Positions 25,537 to 35,152 are shown, counted from the stretch's first letter. The stretch: DNA of 64,000 nucleotides from Lentibacillus sp. CBA3610 (GCF_013373365.1 NZ_CP035925.1:1736001-1800000); one strand, 5' to 3'. Notes: generated by a model from the letters alone, not told the origin. Made by a program: numbers and translations.

Positions 25537-25736
25537 CCCAGGCAGCACAACGTTGGTTGCAAGGAGCCGTACAGGGTAGGGAAAGTTTCGGCAGCGACAC
25601 GTCGCACGAAGATAAAGTGTTTTTCTTTTTCGAGGACGTGGCGTTACTTGCTGTTCTTCCTTTATATACTCTGCGGGGCCCCTTAGGCTCGGTTGTCTTA
25701 AGCGTTGAGATACTTTCTATGTGACTTTTCGATGGC
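25537..25736. repeat. Intergenic repeat-like sequence between T-box and tyrS
   Basis: This stretch contains GCGACACGTCGCACGAAG and AAAGTGTTTTTCTTTTTC. The reverse complement of the latter, GAAAAAGAAAAACACTTT, matches GAAAAGAAAAACACTTTTC inside the element at 37846-38100. A 67-codon plus-strand frame here has no RBS and I do not call it a gene. Confidence 0.45.
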
Positions 25737-25900
25737 TTCCCCTAGGTGTTTGCTCATTTAGACACCTCCTCTCTGACGTTTCAACGGCTTTCGATGGCTG
25801 TTTCGGCACTGAGATGCCTTCTCTCTGACTTTCCAACGACTTTCGATGGCTGTTTCGGCACTGAGAGACCTTCTCTCCGACGTTTCAACGGCTAAAACAG
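25727..25900. repeat. 52-bp tandem repeat, locus 1
   Basis: TTTCGATGGC begins at 25727, 25791 and 25843. The last two copies are exactly 52 bp apart; the first is spaced 64 bp by a 12-bp insertion. Each unit runs CTTTCGATGGCTGTTTCGGC then ACTGAGA, CCTTCTCTC and a CAACG block. The family recurs in opposite orientation at 45525-45826. Confidence 0.75.
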
Positions 25901-25904
25901 CCAA

Positions 25905-26145
25905 AATAAAAAACCCGCCCCCATAAAATAAGGGACGAGTTTACGCTCGCGGTACCACCCTTGTTGCACCTATCATGCCACTTGGGATTGTTAACGGTGA
26001 TAACACCGTCTTCTTTGGGCATTCGAATAGACTTCTGCCCAAGGAAGATGCTCCGGATTGTAATTCGTCTGCAAATGTTTTCCGGCTCACACCACCCACC
26101 GGATCTCTGAAAAAGTGATTTGCACAACTACTTTGATCGTTCAAT
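25905..26145 (-). promoter_or_regulatory. Tyrosine T-box leader of tyrS
   Basis: On the minus strand the leader ends with the T-box AAGGGTGGTACCGCG, followed by a terminator stem (CTCGTCCC with GGGGGCGGG) and TTTTTTATTTT. A Stem I region lies about 26050-26130, with GAATTACAATCC as the likely specifier loop holding a UAC tyrosine codon. Uncharged tRNA-Tyr should favour readthrough to tyrS. Confidence 0.88.
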
Positions 26146-26278
26146 GCTCTGAATATATGATTATTATCTATTCATACCACACATGTAACACAAATGCAAT
26201 ATCTAATTAATAATTTTAAATTCAACACATGAAACTGCTGTGCTATAATAGATTTGATTCAGGGGAGGTTTTTAAAAA

Positions 26279-29200
26279 GTGAACTTTAAGCAAAATGTAG
26301 AGAAATATATAAGTAAAGCTAAATCACTTTGGGGAAGTGTCAAATCACATCGATATACCGAAAAAGTACAATCTGTCTGGAGAACGGGGAAAGTCCAAAA
26401 ATCAACACGTATCAGTTATGATGTCATTTGGAGTGTTCTATTATTCTTCCTGATTATCGGTGTGATTGGAGCATTTTTTGCCGGTGGTGCCGGTGCTGGT
26501 TACTTTGCATCCCTTGTCAAGGATGAACCAATCCGCGACTACGAAAGTATGGAAACCGATATTTATGATTATGAAGAAACATCATCACTTTATTTCGCGG
26601 GTGAGAAGTATATTGGTGATATCCGTTCTGATATACACCGCGAAGAAGTCTCATTGGAAAATGTTTCGGATGTCCTGAAAGATGCGGTCATTGCAACGGA
26701 AGATGAATATTTCAACGAGCATGAGGGGATTGTTCCGAAAGCCATTGTACGCGCGATGGTTCAACAGGTGACCGATTCCGCCACACAGACCGGGGGAAGT
26801 ACTTTGACACAGCAGCTCGTCAAAAATCAAATATTGACGAATGAGGTGTCATTTGAGCGGAAAGCAAAAGAAATTTTAATCGCCATGCGTCTGGAACGTT
26901 TTTTTGAAAAAGATCAAATTTTGGAAGCATACTTAAACATTGTCCCATATGGCCGTGATGCCTCAGGAAGCAATATTGCCGGGATCCAGACAGCAGCACA
27001 GGGCATATTCGGAATTGATGCATCAGAAGTGAACCTGGCCCAGGCTGCTTATTTAGCTGGTTTGCCACAAAGCCCTTCTTCTTATACGCCTTTTCAAAAC
27101 AGCGGGGGATTAAAGGATGAAGAAGGATTGCAACCGGGGATTAACCGCATGAGTTCAGTATTAAACAGAATGTATGAGTCAGATTACATTTCAAAAGATC
27201 AATATGACGAAGCGATGGCATATGACATAACAGCTGATTTTACCGAGGAATCACAGTCACCGGTTGAAAAATACCCGCACTTGACATTTGAAGCCGAAAA
27301 TCGTGCCAGTGACATCATTATGGAGCACTTGGCCGAGGAAGACGGCTTTTCCATGGACGATTTAAACAGCAATGAGGATTTGATGGAAGAATACAGCGCA
27401 TTGGCCGATCGTGCTTTACGGCGAAACGGCTATCAAATCCATACAACCATTGACAAAGAAACACACGACACCTTTAGGGAAGTCGCGCACAACTATGAAC
27501 ATTACGGGCCGGATAAGACCGGATATGAGGAGGACCCCGAAACTGGCGAACAGGTGGAATCCATCGATCCAGTCCGTACAGGCGGTATTTTGATTGAAAA
27601 TTCAACAGGAAGAATTATCAGTTTTCTGGGCGGACGGGATTTCGATGAGGATAGTCAATTGAATTATGCCACCCAGGCAGTACGGTCAAACGGGAGTACG
27701 ATGAAACCGATCCTGGTTTATGCCCCGGCATTCGAAAAGGGTGTCGTCCAACCGGGTACGCCTGTAGCTGATATACCGAGAACTTATTCGGGTGGCTGGA
27801 CACCGGGAAATTATGGCAGCGGCTATTACGGACTCGTTTCAGCACGGACAGCGCTGGCCAATTCATATAACGTCTCAACAATCGACATTTATGACCGGTT
27901 CAATGAGCAGGATCCCGTCAGTGAATTTCTCGAACCGATGGGCATTACATCAATTGGTGAAAATGAATATGCCAACCTGTCGCTCTCAATCGGTGCAACG
28001 ACAACGGGTATCACGGTTGAAGAAAATGTTAACGCCTTTGCCACACTTGGAAATCAAGGGCAATTTGCCGACGGGTATATGATTGAAAAAATTACAGACC
28101 AGGATGGCGACGTCATATTTGAACATGAGCCGGATCCTGTTGATGTCTTCTCACCGGAAACAGCCTACCTGACGATTGATGTAATGCGGGATGTGCTTGA
28201 TCAGGGAACTGGCACATACGTGCAGTCACAGATTAACAACAAAAATGTTGACTGGGCAGGTAAAACCGGTACATCACAGGATTACAAGGATGCCTGGTTT
28301 GTCGGTGTTAATCCAAATGTATCGATGGGCGTGTGGCTTGGATATGACGATGAACATAGCATTCAATGTCCATCCTGCTCGTTAAGCTACAGCCAGCGGA
28401 CCCAGCAATTATGGGCACAGCTGATCAATGCAGCGTCCGATATTAACCCGGAACTGGTGGCACCTGAGGAGAGCTTTGAACGGCCGGATGGTATCGTCTC
28501 ACAAAGCTACTGTGCCATTTCCGGAATGCTGCCTTCAGATCTATGTGAAGAAGCAGGATTAGTGCAAACCGACCTGTTTAATGCCGAGCATGTACCGACG
28601 GAAGAAGATGACAGCCTTATCCGGGGGTCTTATGTCACCGTTGACGGAAGAGCTGTTGCAGCAGATTCAAACACACCGGACGAATTTGTGGAAGGTGATG
28701 GTCTAAGATTCAATCCGGAATTTCTGCAACGAAATAATTATGATCAGCTCAGTGATCTTTCCACTCTCTTCCCGCGTACCAATCGGGAAGCATGGGAACA
28801 GATTGGTGTGCCGGAATCAGAGGTCAGCAGTGATGTGATCGAAGACGATGGCGAAAATCCTGACGCACCTTCCTCGGCTTCAGCATCAGGCGATGAGCTA
28901 TCCTGGAACACCTCAGGCAGCAATGACGTTGTTGGTTACCGGATTTTCCGGGCCAACAACCCGGATGGCTCATTTGACCTTGTTGGCAGTACAACTGGGA
29001 CAAGCTTTACCGTGCCGGATAATGGTGCTGTCTATCATGTGAAAGCAGTTGATTATTTCGGATTAGAATCGTCAGCATCAAATGACGTCACATTCGATGA
29101 TGCTTCTGAATCTGAGGAAGATTCGGACTCAGAAGGAGATAACGGCAATGCCGGCAGTGATTCCGATGAATCGGATAATGGCAATGATGAAGACAATAAT

Positions 29201-29308
29201 GGTGATACGAACGGATCAGATGATGGCAACGATGAAGACAACAATGGCAGCGGGAATGGTGATAATGGAGATGGCGATCAGGATAATAGCAACAATGATG
29301 ATGACTAA
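26279..29308 (+). CDS. Class A penicillin-binding protein (bifunctional) with FN3 domain and acidic tail
   Basis: This 1009-residue enzyme polymerises and crosslinks peptidoglycan. After a short cytoplasmic part it has one membrane helix (residues ~49-75). The GT51 glycosyltransferase domain (~100-280) has the catalytic Glu in IATEDEYF (Glu141) and GGSTLTQQL. The transpeptidase domain has STMK (Ser473), SYN (529-531) and KTGTS (662-666). A fibronectin type III domain (~863-938) and a ~70-residue Asp/Asn/Gly/Ser tail follow. GTG at 26279 follows GGGGAGG. The acidic tail outside the cell fits a halophile. It lies between tyrS and acuA, where B. subtilis has acsA. Confidence 0.93.
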   Translation: MNFKQNVEKYISKAKSLWGSVKSHRYTEKVQSVWRTGKVQKSTRISYDVIWSVLLFFLIIGVIGAFFAGGAGAGYFASLVKDEPIRDYESMETDIYDYEETSSLYFAGEKYIGDIRSDIHREEVSLENVSDVLKDAVIATEDEYFNEHEGIVPKAIVRAMVQQVTDSATQTGGSTLTQQLVKNQILTNEVSFERKAKEILIAMRLERFFEKDQILEAYLNIVPYGRDASGSNIAGIQTAAQGIFGIDASEVNLAQAAYLAGLPQSPSSYTPFQNSGGLKDEEGLQPGINRMSSVLNRMYESDYISKDQYDEAMAYDITADFTEESQSPVEKYPHLTFEAENRASDIIMEHLAEEDGFSMDDLNSNEDLMEEYSALADRALRRNGYQIHTTIDKETHDTFREVAHNYEHYGPDKTGYEEDPETGEQVESIDPVRTGGILIENSTGRIISFLGGRDFDEDSQLNYATQAVRSNGSTMKPILVYAPAFEKGVVQPGTPVADIPRTYSGGWTPGNYGSGYYGLVSARTALANSYNVSTIDIYDRFNEQDPVSEFLEPMGITSIGENEYANLSLSIGATTTGITVEENVNAFATLGNQGQFADGYMIEKITDQDGDVIFEHEPDPVDVFSPETAYLTIDVMRDVLDQGTGTYVQSQINNKNVDWAGKTGTSQDYKDAWFVGVNPNVSMGVWLGYDDEHSIQCPSCSLSYSQRTQQLWAQLINAASDINPELVAPEESFERPDGIVSQSYCAISGMLPSDLCEEAGLVQTDLFNAEHVPTEEDDSLIRGSYVTVDGRAVAADSNTPDEFVEGDGLRFNPEFLQRNNYDQLSDLSTLFPRTNREAWEQIGVPESEVSSDVIEDDGENPDAPSSASASGDELSWNTSGSNDVVGYRIFRANNPDGSFDLVGSTTGTSFTVPDNGAVYHVKAVDYFGLESSASNDVTFDDASESEEDSDSEGDNGNAGSDSDESDNGNDEDNNGDTNGSDDGNDEDNNGSGNGDNGDGDQDNSNNDDD

Positions 29309-29453
29309 AAGAGGTTGGGACATAACCAAAATGATCAATTCTAAAGATGAACCATAAATTACTTTAGCGGAGTATATTTCCGCAGCGGTATATATGCACC
29401 AACTTAAGTTCGGATTTTCCTTTAGTAAAAGCGCTTTTGTCCCAATCTCTTTT
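29307..29453. repeat. Intergenic element bounded by GAGGTTGGGACA
   Basis: AAAAGAGGTTGGGACA at 29307 and its inverted partner TTGTCCCAATCTCTTTT ending at 29453 enclose ~115 bp with a further hairpin (GCGGAGTATATTTCCGC). It begins at the PBP stop codon and probably acts as its terminator. Similar ends are common in intergenic elements of Bacillaceae and staphylococci. The rest of the gap to 29580 shows nothing I can name. Confidence 0.65.
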
Positions 29454-29587
29454 AAAAGATAAGTATAAAGTTTGTGGTTACCACAGTACCCATCACTGTG
29501 GTATCCAAATCAAAATTTAATCATCTTTTACCTTGTTTTTTCTTATTTAATTTCCTGCTCCTACTAAAAATCCGATGCAAAATCCTG

Positions 29588-29615
29588 TATAATGAAATTA
29601 ATGAAAGCGCTATTA
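29588..29615 (+). promoter_or_regulatory. acuA promoter -10 and cre site
   Basis: TATAAT at 29588-29593 is followed by TGAAAGCGCTATTA at 29602-29615. The latter matches the CcpA cre consensus TGWAANCGNTNWCA except at one position. It lies at the transcription start, a repressing position. acu genes are under CcpA control in B. subtilis. Confidence 0.65.
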
Positions 29616-29641
29616 TTAATCCTCGTTAAAGGGGTGAAAAA

Positions 29642-30295
29642 GTGGACCATACAAAAACATATTACTCAACAACGCATGATACATCTAATGGATCGATCAT
29701 CATCGAAGGACCACTTCCATCTGCAGAATTGAAAAAGTATCATTTTCATGAACATTTAACGGCATTCCGCCCCGCGCCCAAACAATTCGAGGCTCTCTTA
29801 AGTATTGCGGATTTCAAAGAGGGTCGCATCATTATTGCCAGAACTGAGGATACCATCATCGGCTATGTGACATATTTACATCCGGACCCGCTTGAAAGAT
29901 GGTCAAAATTCAATATGGAGGATTTGATTGAATTGGGAGCTGTTGAAGTTATCCCGGCCTATCGCGGTGCAAAAGTTGCCTCAGGTTTGCTGAAGGTTTC
30001 CATGATGGATGGCTATATGGAAAACTACATAGTCATCTCCACCGAATATTATTGGCATTGGGATCTGGATGAAACCCGTTTAAGTGTTTGGGACTACCGG
30101 AAAGTGATGGAGAAAATGATGGCAGCAGGAGGACTCCTCCCTGCTCCCACTGATGATCCCGAAATTATCTCCCACCCGGCTAACTGCCTGATGGTTCGAA
30201 TCGGTGAGAACGTACCGGAAGAATCCATCAAGCAATTTGATAAATTGCGCTTTTTACAGCGGCATCAATACCGCAATATGAGAGGGGGATTATAA
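29642..30295 (+). CDS. acuA: Acetoin utilisation N-acetyltransferase AcuA
   Basis: AcuA is a GNAT acetyltransferase that acetylates and switches off acetyl-CoA synthetase AcsA. GTG at 29642 follows AAAGGGGTGAAAAA. The 217-residue sequence has the GNAT acetyl-CoA loop VIPAYRGAKVASGLL (about residues 103-117). It starts the acuABC operon, with a cre site upstream. Its known target gene acsA is divergent in B. subtilis but missing from this locus. Confidence 0.92.
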   Translation: MDHTKTYYSTTHDTSNGSIIIEGPLPSAELKKYHFHEHLTAFRPAPKQFEALLSIADFKEGRIIIARTEDTIIGYVTYLHPDPLERWSKFNMEDLIELGAVEVIPAYRGAKVASGLLKVSMMDGYMENYIVISTEYYWHWDLDETRLSVWDYRKVMEKMMAAGGLLPAPTDDPEIISHPANCLMVRIGENVPEESIKQFDKLRFLQRHQYRNMRGGL

Positions 30296-30945
30296 TGCTT
30301 GTAGAGGAAATCATGAAAACTAATGTTTATACACTTCCGCCAACAGCAACTGTAGCCGATGCTTTACAACTATTAAAGGAAAATCATATCCGGCATATAC
30401 CGATTGTCGATACTGAACAACAGGTCATCGGAATTGTATCAGACCGTGATGTCCGGGATGCATCACCATCAATATTTGCCGATCATACAAACTATCAAGC
30501 ATTCAATAATGAAATCCAATCAATCATGAGTCAGCCGGTAACAACCGTTCACCCGCTGGATTTTGTGGAAGAAGTAGCTCGTGTTTTTTACGATGAAGAA
30601 TTTGCTTGTCTTCCTGTCGTCAGTGAAAACAGATTAATTGGCATGATTACGGAAAAAGATATGCTGTACACGCTGATTCAATTAACTGGCACAAACGTTC
30701 AAAGTTCACAGGTCGAAATTAAAGTACCCCACAAACCCGGTATTTTACCGGAAGTTGCAGCGGTTTTCGGAAAACGAAAGACCAATATAACATCAGTCCT
30801 GATGTACCCTTATAATGATGATCCGAATTATAAAATCCTTGTTTTCCGTATCCAAACAATGAATCCTCTGCCCGTGATACAGGATTTACGGGATGCCGGC
30901 TATAACTTAATGTGGCCGAATAATATAGCGGAGCCAAAAGTATGA
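30295..30945 (+). CDS. acuB: CBS-ACT domain protein AcuB
   Basis: The 216-residue protein has two CBS domains (residues ~1-60 with DALQLLKENHIRHIPIVD, and ~75-130 with EFACLPVVSENRLIGMI). A C-terminal ACT-like domain follows (EIKVPHKPGILPEVAAVFG). CBS pairs bind adenine nucleotides and ACT domains small ligands, so AcuB is probably a regulatory sensor in the acetoin/acetate pathway. Its ATG shares one base with the acuA stop codon. Confidence 0.92.
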   Translation: MLVEEIMKTNVYTLPPTATVADALQLLKENHIRHIPIVDTEQQVIGIVSDRDVRDASPSIFADHTNYQAFNNEIQSIMSQPVTTVHPLDFVEEVARVFYDEEFACLPVVSENRLIGMITEKDMLYTLIQLTGTNVQSSQVEIKVPHKPGILPEVAAVFGKRKTNITSVLMYPYNDDPNYKILVFRIQTMNPLPVIQDLRDAGYNLMWPNNIAEPKV

Positions 30946-32111
30946 CATGTGGCGCAGCTTTTATTTATTCAACTAAATTTCTGGACTATCATTTTCATTC
31001 GGATCATCCATTTAATCAAAGACGCGTTTTGTTATCGAAGGACTTACTTGAAAAAAATAAATTGCTGTCAAAAAGTGATATAACAGAACCCAGAATGGCC
31101 ACTGAGGATGAATTGGCTCTTTTCCATGACAAAGTCTTTATCAATGCTGTTAAACGGGCGGGTACCAGTGACCTGTCTGATGATGAATGCATGGAATATG
31201 GGATTGGAACGGAAGATACACCAGCATTTCCCAATATGCACGAAGCGTCATCTTATCTTGTTGGCGGGACACTCACAGCCGTTGATTCTGTCTTACAGGG
31301 AAAATCTGAGCATGCATTGAATCTCGGCGGCGGACTTCACCATGGCTTCAAACGGAAAGCGAGTGGTTTCTGCGTTTACAATGACGGTGCTATTGCCATC
31401 AACTATATACGACAAAACTATGACTTGAAAGTTTTGTACGTTGATACAGATGCCCATCATGGCGATGGTGTCCAATGGGCTTTTTATGATGATCCAAATG
31501 TATGCACATTGTCGATCCATGAAACCGGCAGATACTTGTTCCCCGGTTCCGGCCATATCAATGAACGAGGGATTAAAGAAGGACACGGGTATTCGTTTAA
31601 CCTGCCGATCGATGCGTTTACCCAGGACGAATCATTTACACAAACCTATGAAACGGCTTTACGGGAAATTGCTGATTTCTTCCAGCCTGATGTGATTTTG
31701 ACACAAAATGGTGCTGATGCCCACGTGAATGATCCACTGACTCATTTATGTGCAACGATGGAAACTTTCGAGCAAATTCCGCTCCTTGCACACAAGATAG
31801 CGCATCAATATTGCAACGGACGCTGGATAGCACTGGGTGGCGGCGGATATGATATGTGGCGGGTTGTCCCGCGCGCGTGGGCCCAAATTTGGAGTGTGAT
31901 GAAGACAGGGGATATTCAATCGGGCGATTTGCCGCCTGACTGGCAATCCGAATGGCAGTCAAAGTCACCAGTCACGCTGCCTGTCACCTGGCATGATGAG
32001 AAACAAATTATACCGAATATTCCGAGGAAAGATGACATTACAGAAAAGAACGACAAAGTACTGCAGAGTGCGCTGAAATATACGAACAATAAACTTAATG
32101 AAATGCTATAG
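30942..32111 (+). CDS. acuC: Protein lysine deacetylase AcuC (histone deacetylase family)
   Basis: AcuC removes the acetyl group that AcuA places on AcsA and reactivates it. The 389-residue zinc enzyme has the His-His pair in LGGGLHHGFKRKASGFC (about residues 126-142), the metal ligands in YVDTDAHHGDGVQ, and TQNGADAHVNDPL and GGGGYDMWRVVPRAW further on. It overlaps acuB by 4 bp (ATGA). Confidence 0.95.
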   Translation: MTCGAAFIYSTKFLDYHFHSDHPFNQRRVLLSKDLLEKNKLLSKSDITEPRMATEDELALFHDKVFINAVKRAGTSDLSDDECMEYGIGTEDTPAFPNMHEASSYLVGGTLTAVDSVLQGKSEHALNLGGGLHHGFKRKASGFCVYNDGAIAINYIRQNYDLKVLYVDTDAHHGDGVQWAFYDDPNVCTLSIHETGRYLFPGSGHINERGIKEGHGYSFNLPIDAFTQDESFTQTYETALREIADFFQPDVILTQNGADAHVNDPLTHLCATMETFEQIPLLAHKIAHQYCNGRWIALGGGGYDMWRVVPRAWAQIWSVMKTGDIQSGDLPPDWQSEWQSKSPVTLPVTWHDEKQIIPNIPRKDDITEKNDKVLQSALKYTNNKLNEML

Positions 32112-32116
32112 AATCT

Positions 32117-32150
32117 TAAAAGGGAGACGCGTTCAGCATCTCCCTTTTAT
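32117..32150. terminator. Bidirectional terminator between acuC and motS
   Basis: TAAAAGGGAGA (32117-32127) pairs with TCTCCCTTTTA (32139-32149). The stem is flanked by A and T runs on both sides, so it serves both convergent operons. Confidence 0.85.
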
Positions 32151-32947
32151 GAATCGTTATCATCATTTTCTGCATCGTTTTCCAATATAACCATTTCAAC
32201 ACGTCTGTTTTGACTCCAATTTTCTTCAGAATCATTCGGCACCACTGGTCGTGTATCGCCATATCCGGCTGATGAAAATCGTGAGGCATCAAAGTCATTT
32301 TCATCGATCAAATAACGAATGACACTGCTCGCTCTGGCACCGGATAACTCCCAATTAGATGGAAATTTATAGCTGGAAATCGGTCGATCATCCGTATGAC
32401 CTTCGACTTTAACATCGTTAGGCAGATTCATCAAAAGCGTTCCAACCTTGTCCAAAAAAGGTTTTCCCGAATCCAGAATTTCTGCTTCCCCAGTATCAAA
32501 TAATATACTTTCCTGCAATACCAGAACAACCCCACGGTCTGTTCTGCTGGCTGAAATAACATCATTGAGGTTTTGATTATGTAAATATTCTTCCACCTGT
32601 TCCATCAATTCATCCAGTGAATCCTGTTCTTCCTCATCTGTCCGGTCATCCCGGTCATTAATATTTTCCAGCTGTGTCGGATTTTCAAATTCGTTGGAAT
32701 TCTTACCGCTTTCCTCAGCACTTGTATGCTCCGTCGGGTTATCCATTGGTACAGGTGAAGGATAAAAATCAAAAATCATTCGGTTTCTGAATGACTCCGA
32801 AATCGCATCAAATTTGACCATATCAATCTGTGACACGGAAAATAGCAATATAAAGAAAACGAGAATCAATGTTACCATATCTGAGTACGTAACCATCCAT
32901 TTGGGTGCACCTGACTGGCCATTATTCCGTATTCGTCTACGCTTCAT
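32147..32947 (-). CDS. motS: Flagellar motor stator MotS (sodium type)
   Basis: With MotP it forms the Na+-driven stator of the flagellar motor. The 266-residue protein has a basic N-terminus and one membrane helix with the ion-binding Asp in TYSDMVTLILVFF. A Glu/Asp-rich linker and a C-terminal OmpA-like peptidoglycan-binding domain (KVEGHTDDRPISSYKFPSNW) follow. It overlaps motP by 11 bp. The position after ccpA is the B. subtilis ytxE (motS) place, and sodium use fits a salt-adapted cell. Confidence 0.92.
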   Translation of the reverse strand: MKRRRIRNNGQSGAPKWMVTYSDMVTLILVFFILLFSVSQIDMVKFDAISESFRNRMIFDFYPSPVPMDNPTEHTSAEESGKNSNEFENPTQLENINDRDDRTDEEEQDSLDELMEQVEEYLHNQNLNDVISASRTDRGVVLVLQESILFDTGEAEILDSGKPFLDKVGTLLMNLPNDVKVEGHTDDRPISSYKFPSNWELSGARASSVIRYLIDENDFDASRFSSAGYGDTRPVVPNDSEENWSQNRRVEMVILENDAENDDNDS

Positions 32948-33755
32948 TTACGCTCTCCCCGGAAAAAACAGCTTCCTCTTCAGTTTCGTCTCTCACTTCA
33001 TCGGGCAGAAAAGCACTCAATTTTTCTTCCAGGATACGCGGGTTTTGACCTGACTGCACACCAATAACGCCCTCAATGATAATTTGTTTCGTGAACATTT
33101 CTTCTTCTGTTTTAGCAGCGAGTTTATTCGCCATCGGTAAAAATACCAAATTAGCCATAACCGTGCCATACAGGGTGGTTAACAACGCCACAGCCATGTT
33201 TGGACCTAGTGTAGCCGGGTCAGTCAGACTGTTCAGCATCAGAACCAAACCGACCAATGTCCCGATCATCCCCCAGGCGGGCGCATACTCACCTGCCTTT
33301 TCCAGGATAACCCTCCCTTTGTAGTGGCGTTCTTCCATTGCCGTTATTTCTGCATTCATAATATCATTAATGACCTCAGGCTCAATCCCATCAACAGCAA
33401 GCAGTACACCTTTTCTGATAAACGGATCATCCACATCTTCCATTTCGTTTTCAAGAGCTAAAATACCTTCTCTGCGGGCCCGTTCTGCAAGGCGAATGAA
33501 TAGTTCAATCAGTTCCTTGAGTCCCTGATCTTTTTGGTGGAAAGCTTCCTTCATAACCTTCCCGGTCAGCTTAATCTGAGCCATCTTAAAATTGATCAAT
33601 AATGATGCTGTCAGTCCGCCTAACACAACAAATATGGAGGCTATATCCAAAAAGGAAGCAATACCTTGTGTACCACCTTTGGAGAGGATTGCCAGCATGA
33701 TCATAATAAATCCCAGCGTGATGCCAATTGGTGTTAAGATGTCTCGTTTTCTCAT
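32937..33755 (-). CDS. motP: Flagellar motor stator MotP (sodium type)
   Basis: I start at ATG 33753-33755 (MRKRDILTPIGITLG) behind GGAGGAGCGG; the frame is open further upstream without an RBS. The 272-residue protein has four membrane helices. The last pair carries GEYAPAWGMIGTLVGLVLML and GPNMAVALLTTLYGTVMANL, the torque and ion-path segments of MotA/MotP proteins. It lies 52 bp after ccpA on the same strand, forming the ccpA-motP-motS operon of B. subtilis. Confidence 0.93.
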   Translation of the reverse strand: MRKRDILTPIGITLGFIMIMLAILSKGGTQGIASFLDIASIFVVLGGLTASLLINFKMAQIKLTGKVMKEAFHQKDQGLKELIELFIRLAERARREGILALENEMEDVDDPFIRKGVLLAVDGIEPEVINDIMNAEITAMEERHYKGRVILEKAGEYAPAWGMIGTLVGLVLMLNSLTDPATLGPNMAVALLTTLYGTVMANLVFLPMANKLAAKTEEEMFTKQIIIEGVIGVQSGQNPRILEEKLSAFLPDEVRDETEEEAVFSGESVNEA

Positions 33756-33807
33756 ATTCCGCTCCTCCAAATGAAAAAATAAGTCATCTTTTATATCGGC
33801 ATAAATA

Positions 33808-34806
33808 TTATTTTGTTGAATCCCTTTCGACAATTCGATGTGGCAGTATGACTTTTTTCTCTTCCACATCTTCCTTGTTCATATATTTGGTCAGTAAACG
33901 CATCGCAACGGCTCCGATATCATACATTGGCTGTACAATGGTTGACAGTGTCGGGCGTACCATTGTCGCCAGTCTTGTATTGTCGAAACCAAACACTTCC
34001 AGGTTACCGGGAATTTGATAACCTTTGTCCTGGGCACCGTGAATGACACCAAGCGCCATTTCGTCTGAAGCCACAAACACAGCAGTTGGCCTGTCCTCCA
34101 TTGCCAGCAGCTGATTGACAGCTTCGATGCCGGAATCGTATGAATAATCACCCGACAGAATGTATTCATCTTTCAGGCTGACCGATTTTTCGTTAAATGC
34201 ACGGATATACCCGTTGTATTTCTGCTGATTGGTCATTGTATCATCAACACCTGAAATGAATGCAATTTTTTCATTGCCTTTATCCAGCAGATAGGTCGTT
34301 GCTTCAAATGCTGCCGCCTCATAATCAATGTTGACCGACGGAATGGTGTTTGTTTCATCCTGTGTCGCTGCCACCACCACTGGTACTGATGATGTCTGGA
34401 ATTGGTTGACATGATCGTCAGTAATATCGCCGCCCATAAATAAAATACCATCGACCTGTTTTCCCAGCATAGCGTTAATTAATTGCAGCTCTTTATCTTT
34501 ATTTTGATCGGAATTGCTTAAGATGATGTTGTATTTATACATGGTCGCGATATCTTCAATCCCTCTTGCCAACTCGGCAAAAAAGATACTTGAAATATCC
34601 GGGATAATCGCTCCCACTGTCGTTGTTTTTTTGCTTGCGAGTCCTCGTGCAACGGCATTCGGACGATAGCCCAGCTCTTGAATCGTATTCAAAACTTTTT
34701 TTCGTGTGACAGGTTTCACATTCGGGTTTCCATTTACTACACGTGAAACGGTTGCCATTGATACGTTTGCTTCTCTGGCTACATCGTATATTGTTACAGT
34801 CATCAT
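33808..34806 (-). CDS. ccpA: Catabolite control protein CcpA
   Basis: CcpA is the LacI-family master regulator of carbon catabolite repression; it binds cre sites with HPr-Ser-P. The 332-residue protein has the N-terminal HTH and hinge ([20 protein letters not shown], residues ~4-23, and [16 protein letters not shown]). A periplasmic-binding-type core follows. The start at 34806 has AAGGAGGTAGTTA. The acuA cre site in this window is a likely target. Confidence 0.97.
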   Translation of the reverse strand: MMTVTIYDVAREANVSMATVSRVVNGNPNVKPVTRKKVLNTIQELGYRPNAVARGLASKKTTTVGAIIPDISSIFFAELARGIEDIATMYKYNIILSNSDQNKDKELQLINAMLGKQVDGILFMGGDITDDHVNQFQTSSVPVVVAATQDETNTIPSVNIDYEAAAFEATTYLLDKGNEKIAFISGVDDTMTNQQKYNGYIRAFNEKSVSLKDEYILSGDYSYDSGIEAVNQLLAMEDRPTAVFVASDEMALGVIHGAQDKGYQIPGNLEVFGFDNTRLATMVRPTLSTIVQPMYDIGAVAMRLLTKYMNKEDVEEKKVILPHRIVERDSTK

Positions 34807-34984
34807 TAACTACCTCCTTGATTGATTGCCAAACGCTTTTCTCTTGCCATTATGATACGCTAATACGAACAAAAACACAAAAATTTAAAGGCTGATATTA
34901 AACAATCAACCTTTAAGGGGAACTTGCTTCATTGGGAATTAAAAACGACATTTCTTCAGTATTGCAGTATAAATAATAGCAATA

Positions 34985-35150
34985 TGTTTTAAAAAAACAC
35001 AATAGACTGGCTTCGCATGAGGGGTATGGCAGCACTGCCCGCCTGCCGTTAGTCTTCGTTTGGGAGACTTCCCAGGGAGGGAGGTGCTTTCCTATGGACG
35101 TTGCGCTAACGCTCATGATATCCTCCTGAGATGAAAGCACGCGTTTATCG
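34985..35150. repeat. Intergenic repeat-like block upstream of ccpA
   Basis: The block includes CTGCCCGCCTGCCGTTAGTC, GTTTGGGAGACTTCCCAGGG and GACGTTGCGCTAACGCTCAT with short inverted pairs (GGGAGACTTCCC; GCGCTAACGC). I know similar phrases from many intergenic regions of salt-adapted Bacillaceae. I see no gene or clear promoter in it. Confidence 0.45.
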
Positions 35151-35152
35151 TT

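Noticed and set aside
25521-25724. 67-codon plus-strand frame between T-box and tyrS
   Set aside because: No RBS, odd composition, and the DNA shares motifs with intergenic repeats elsewhere in the window.
25727-25900. CRISPR-like array
   Set aside because: The 52-bp units are contiguous and similar along their whole length; there are no unique spacers and no cas genes.
34810-34860. cre site for autoregulation upstream of ccpA
   Set aside because: AAAAGCGTTTGGCA resembles a cre core but fails at too many conserved positions.
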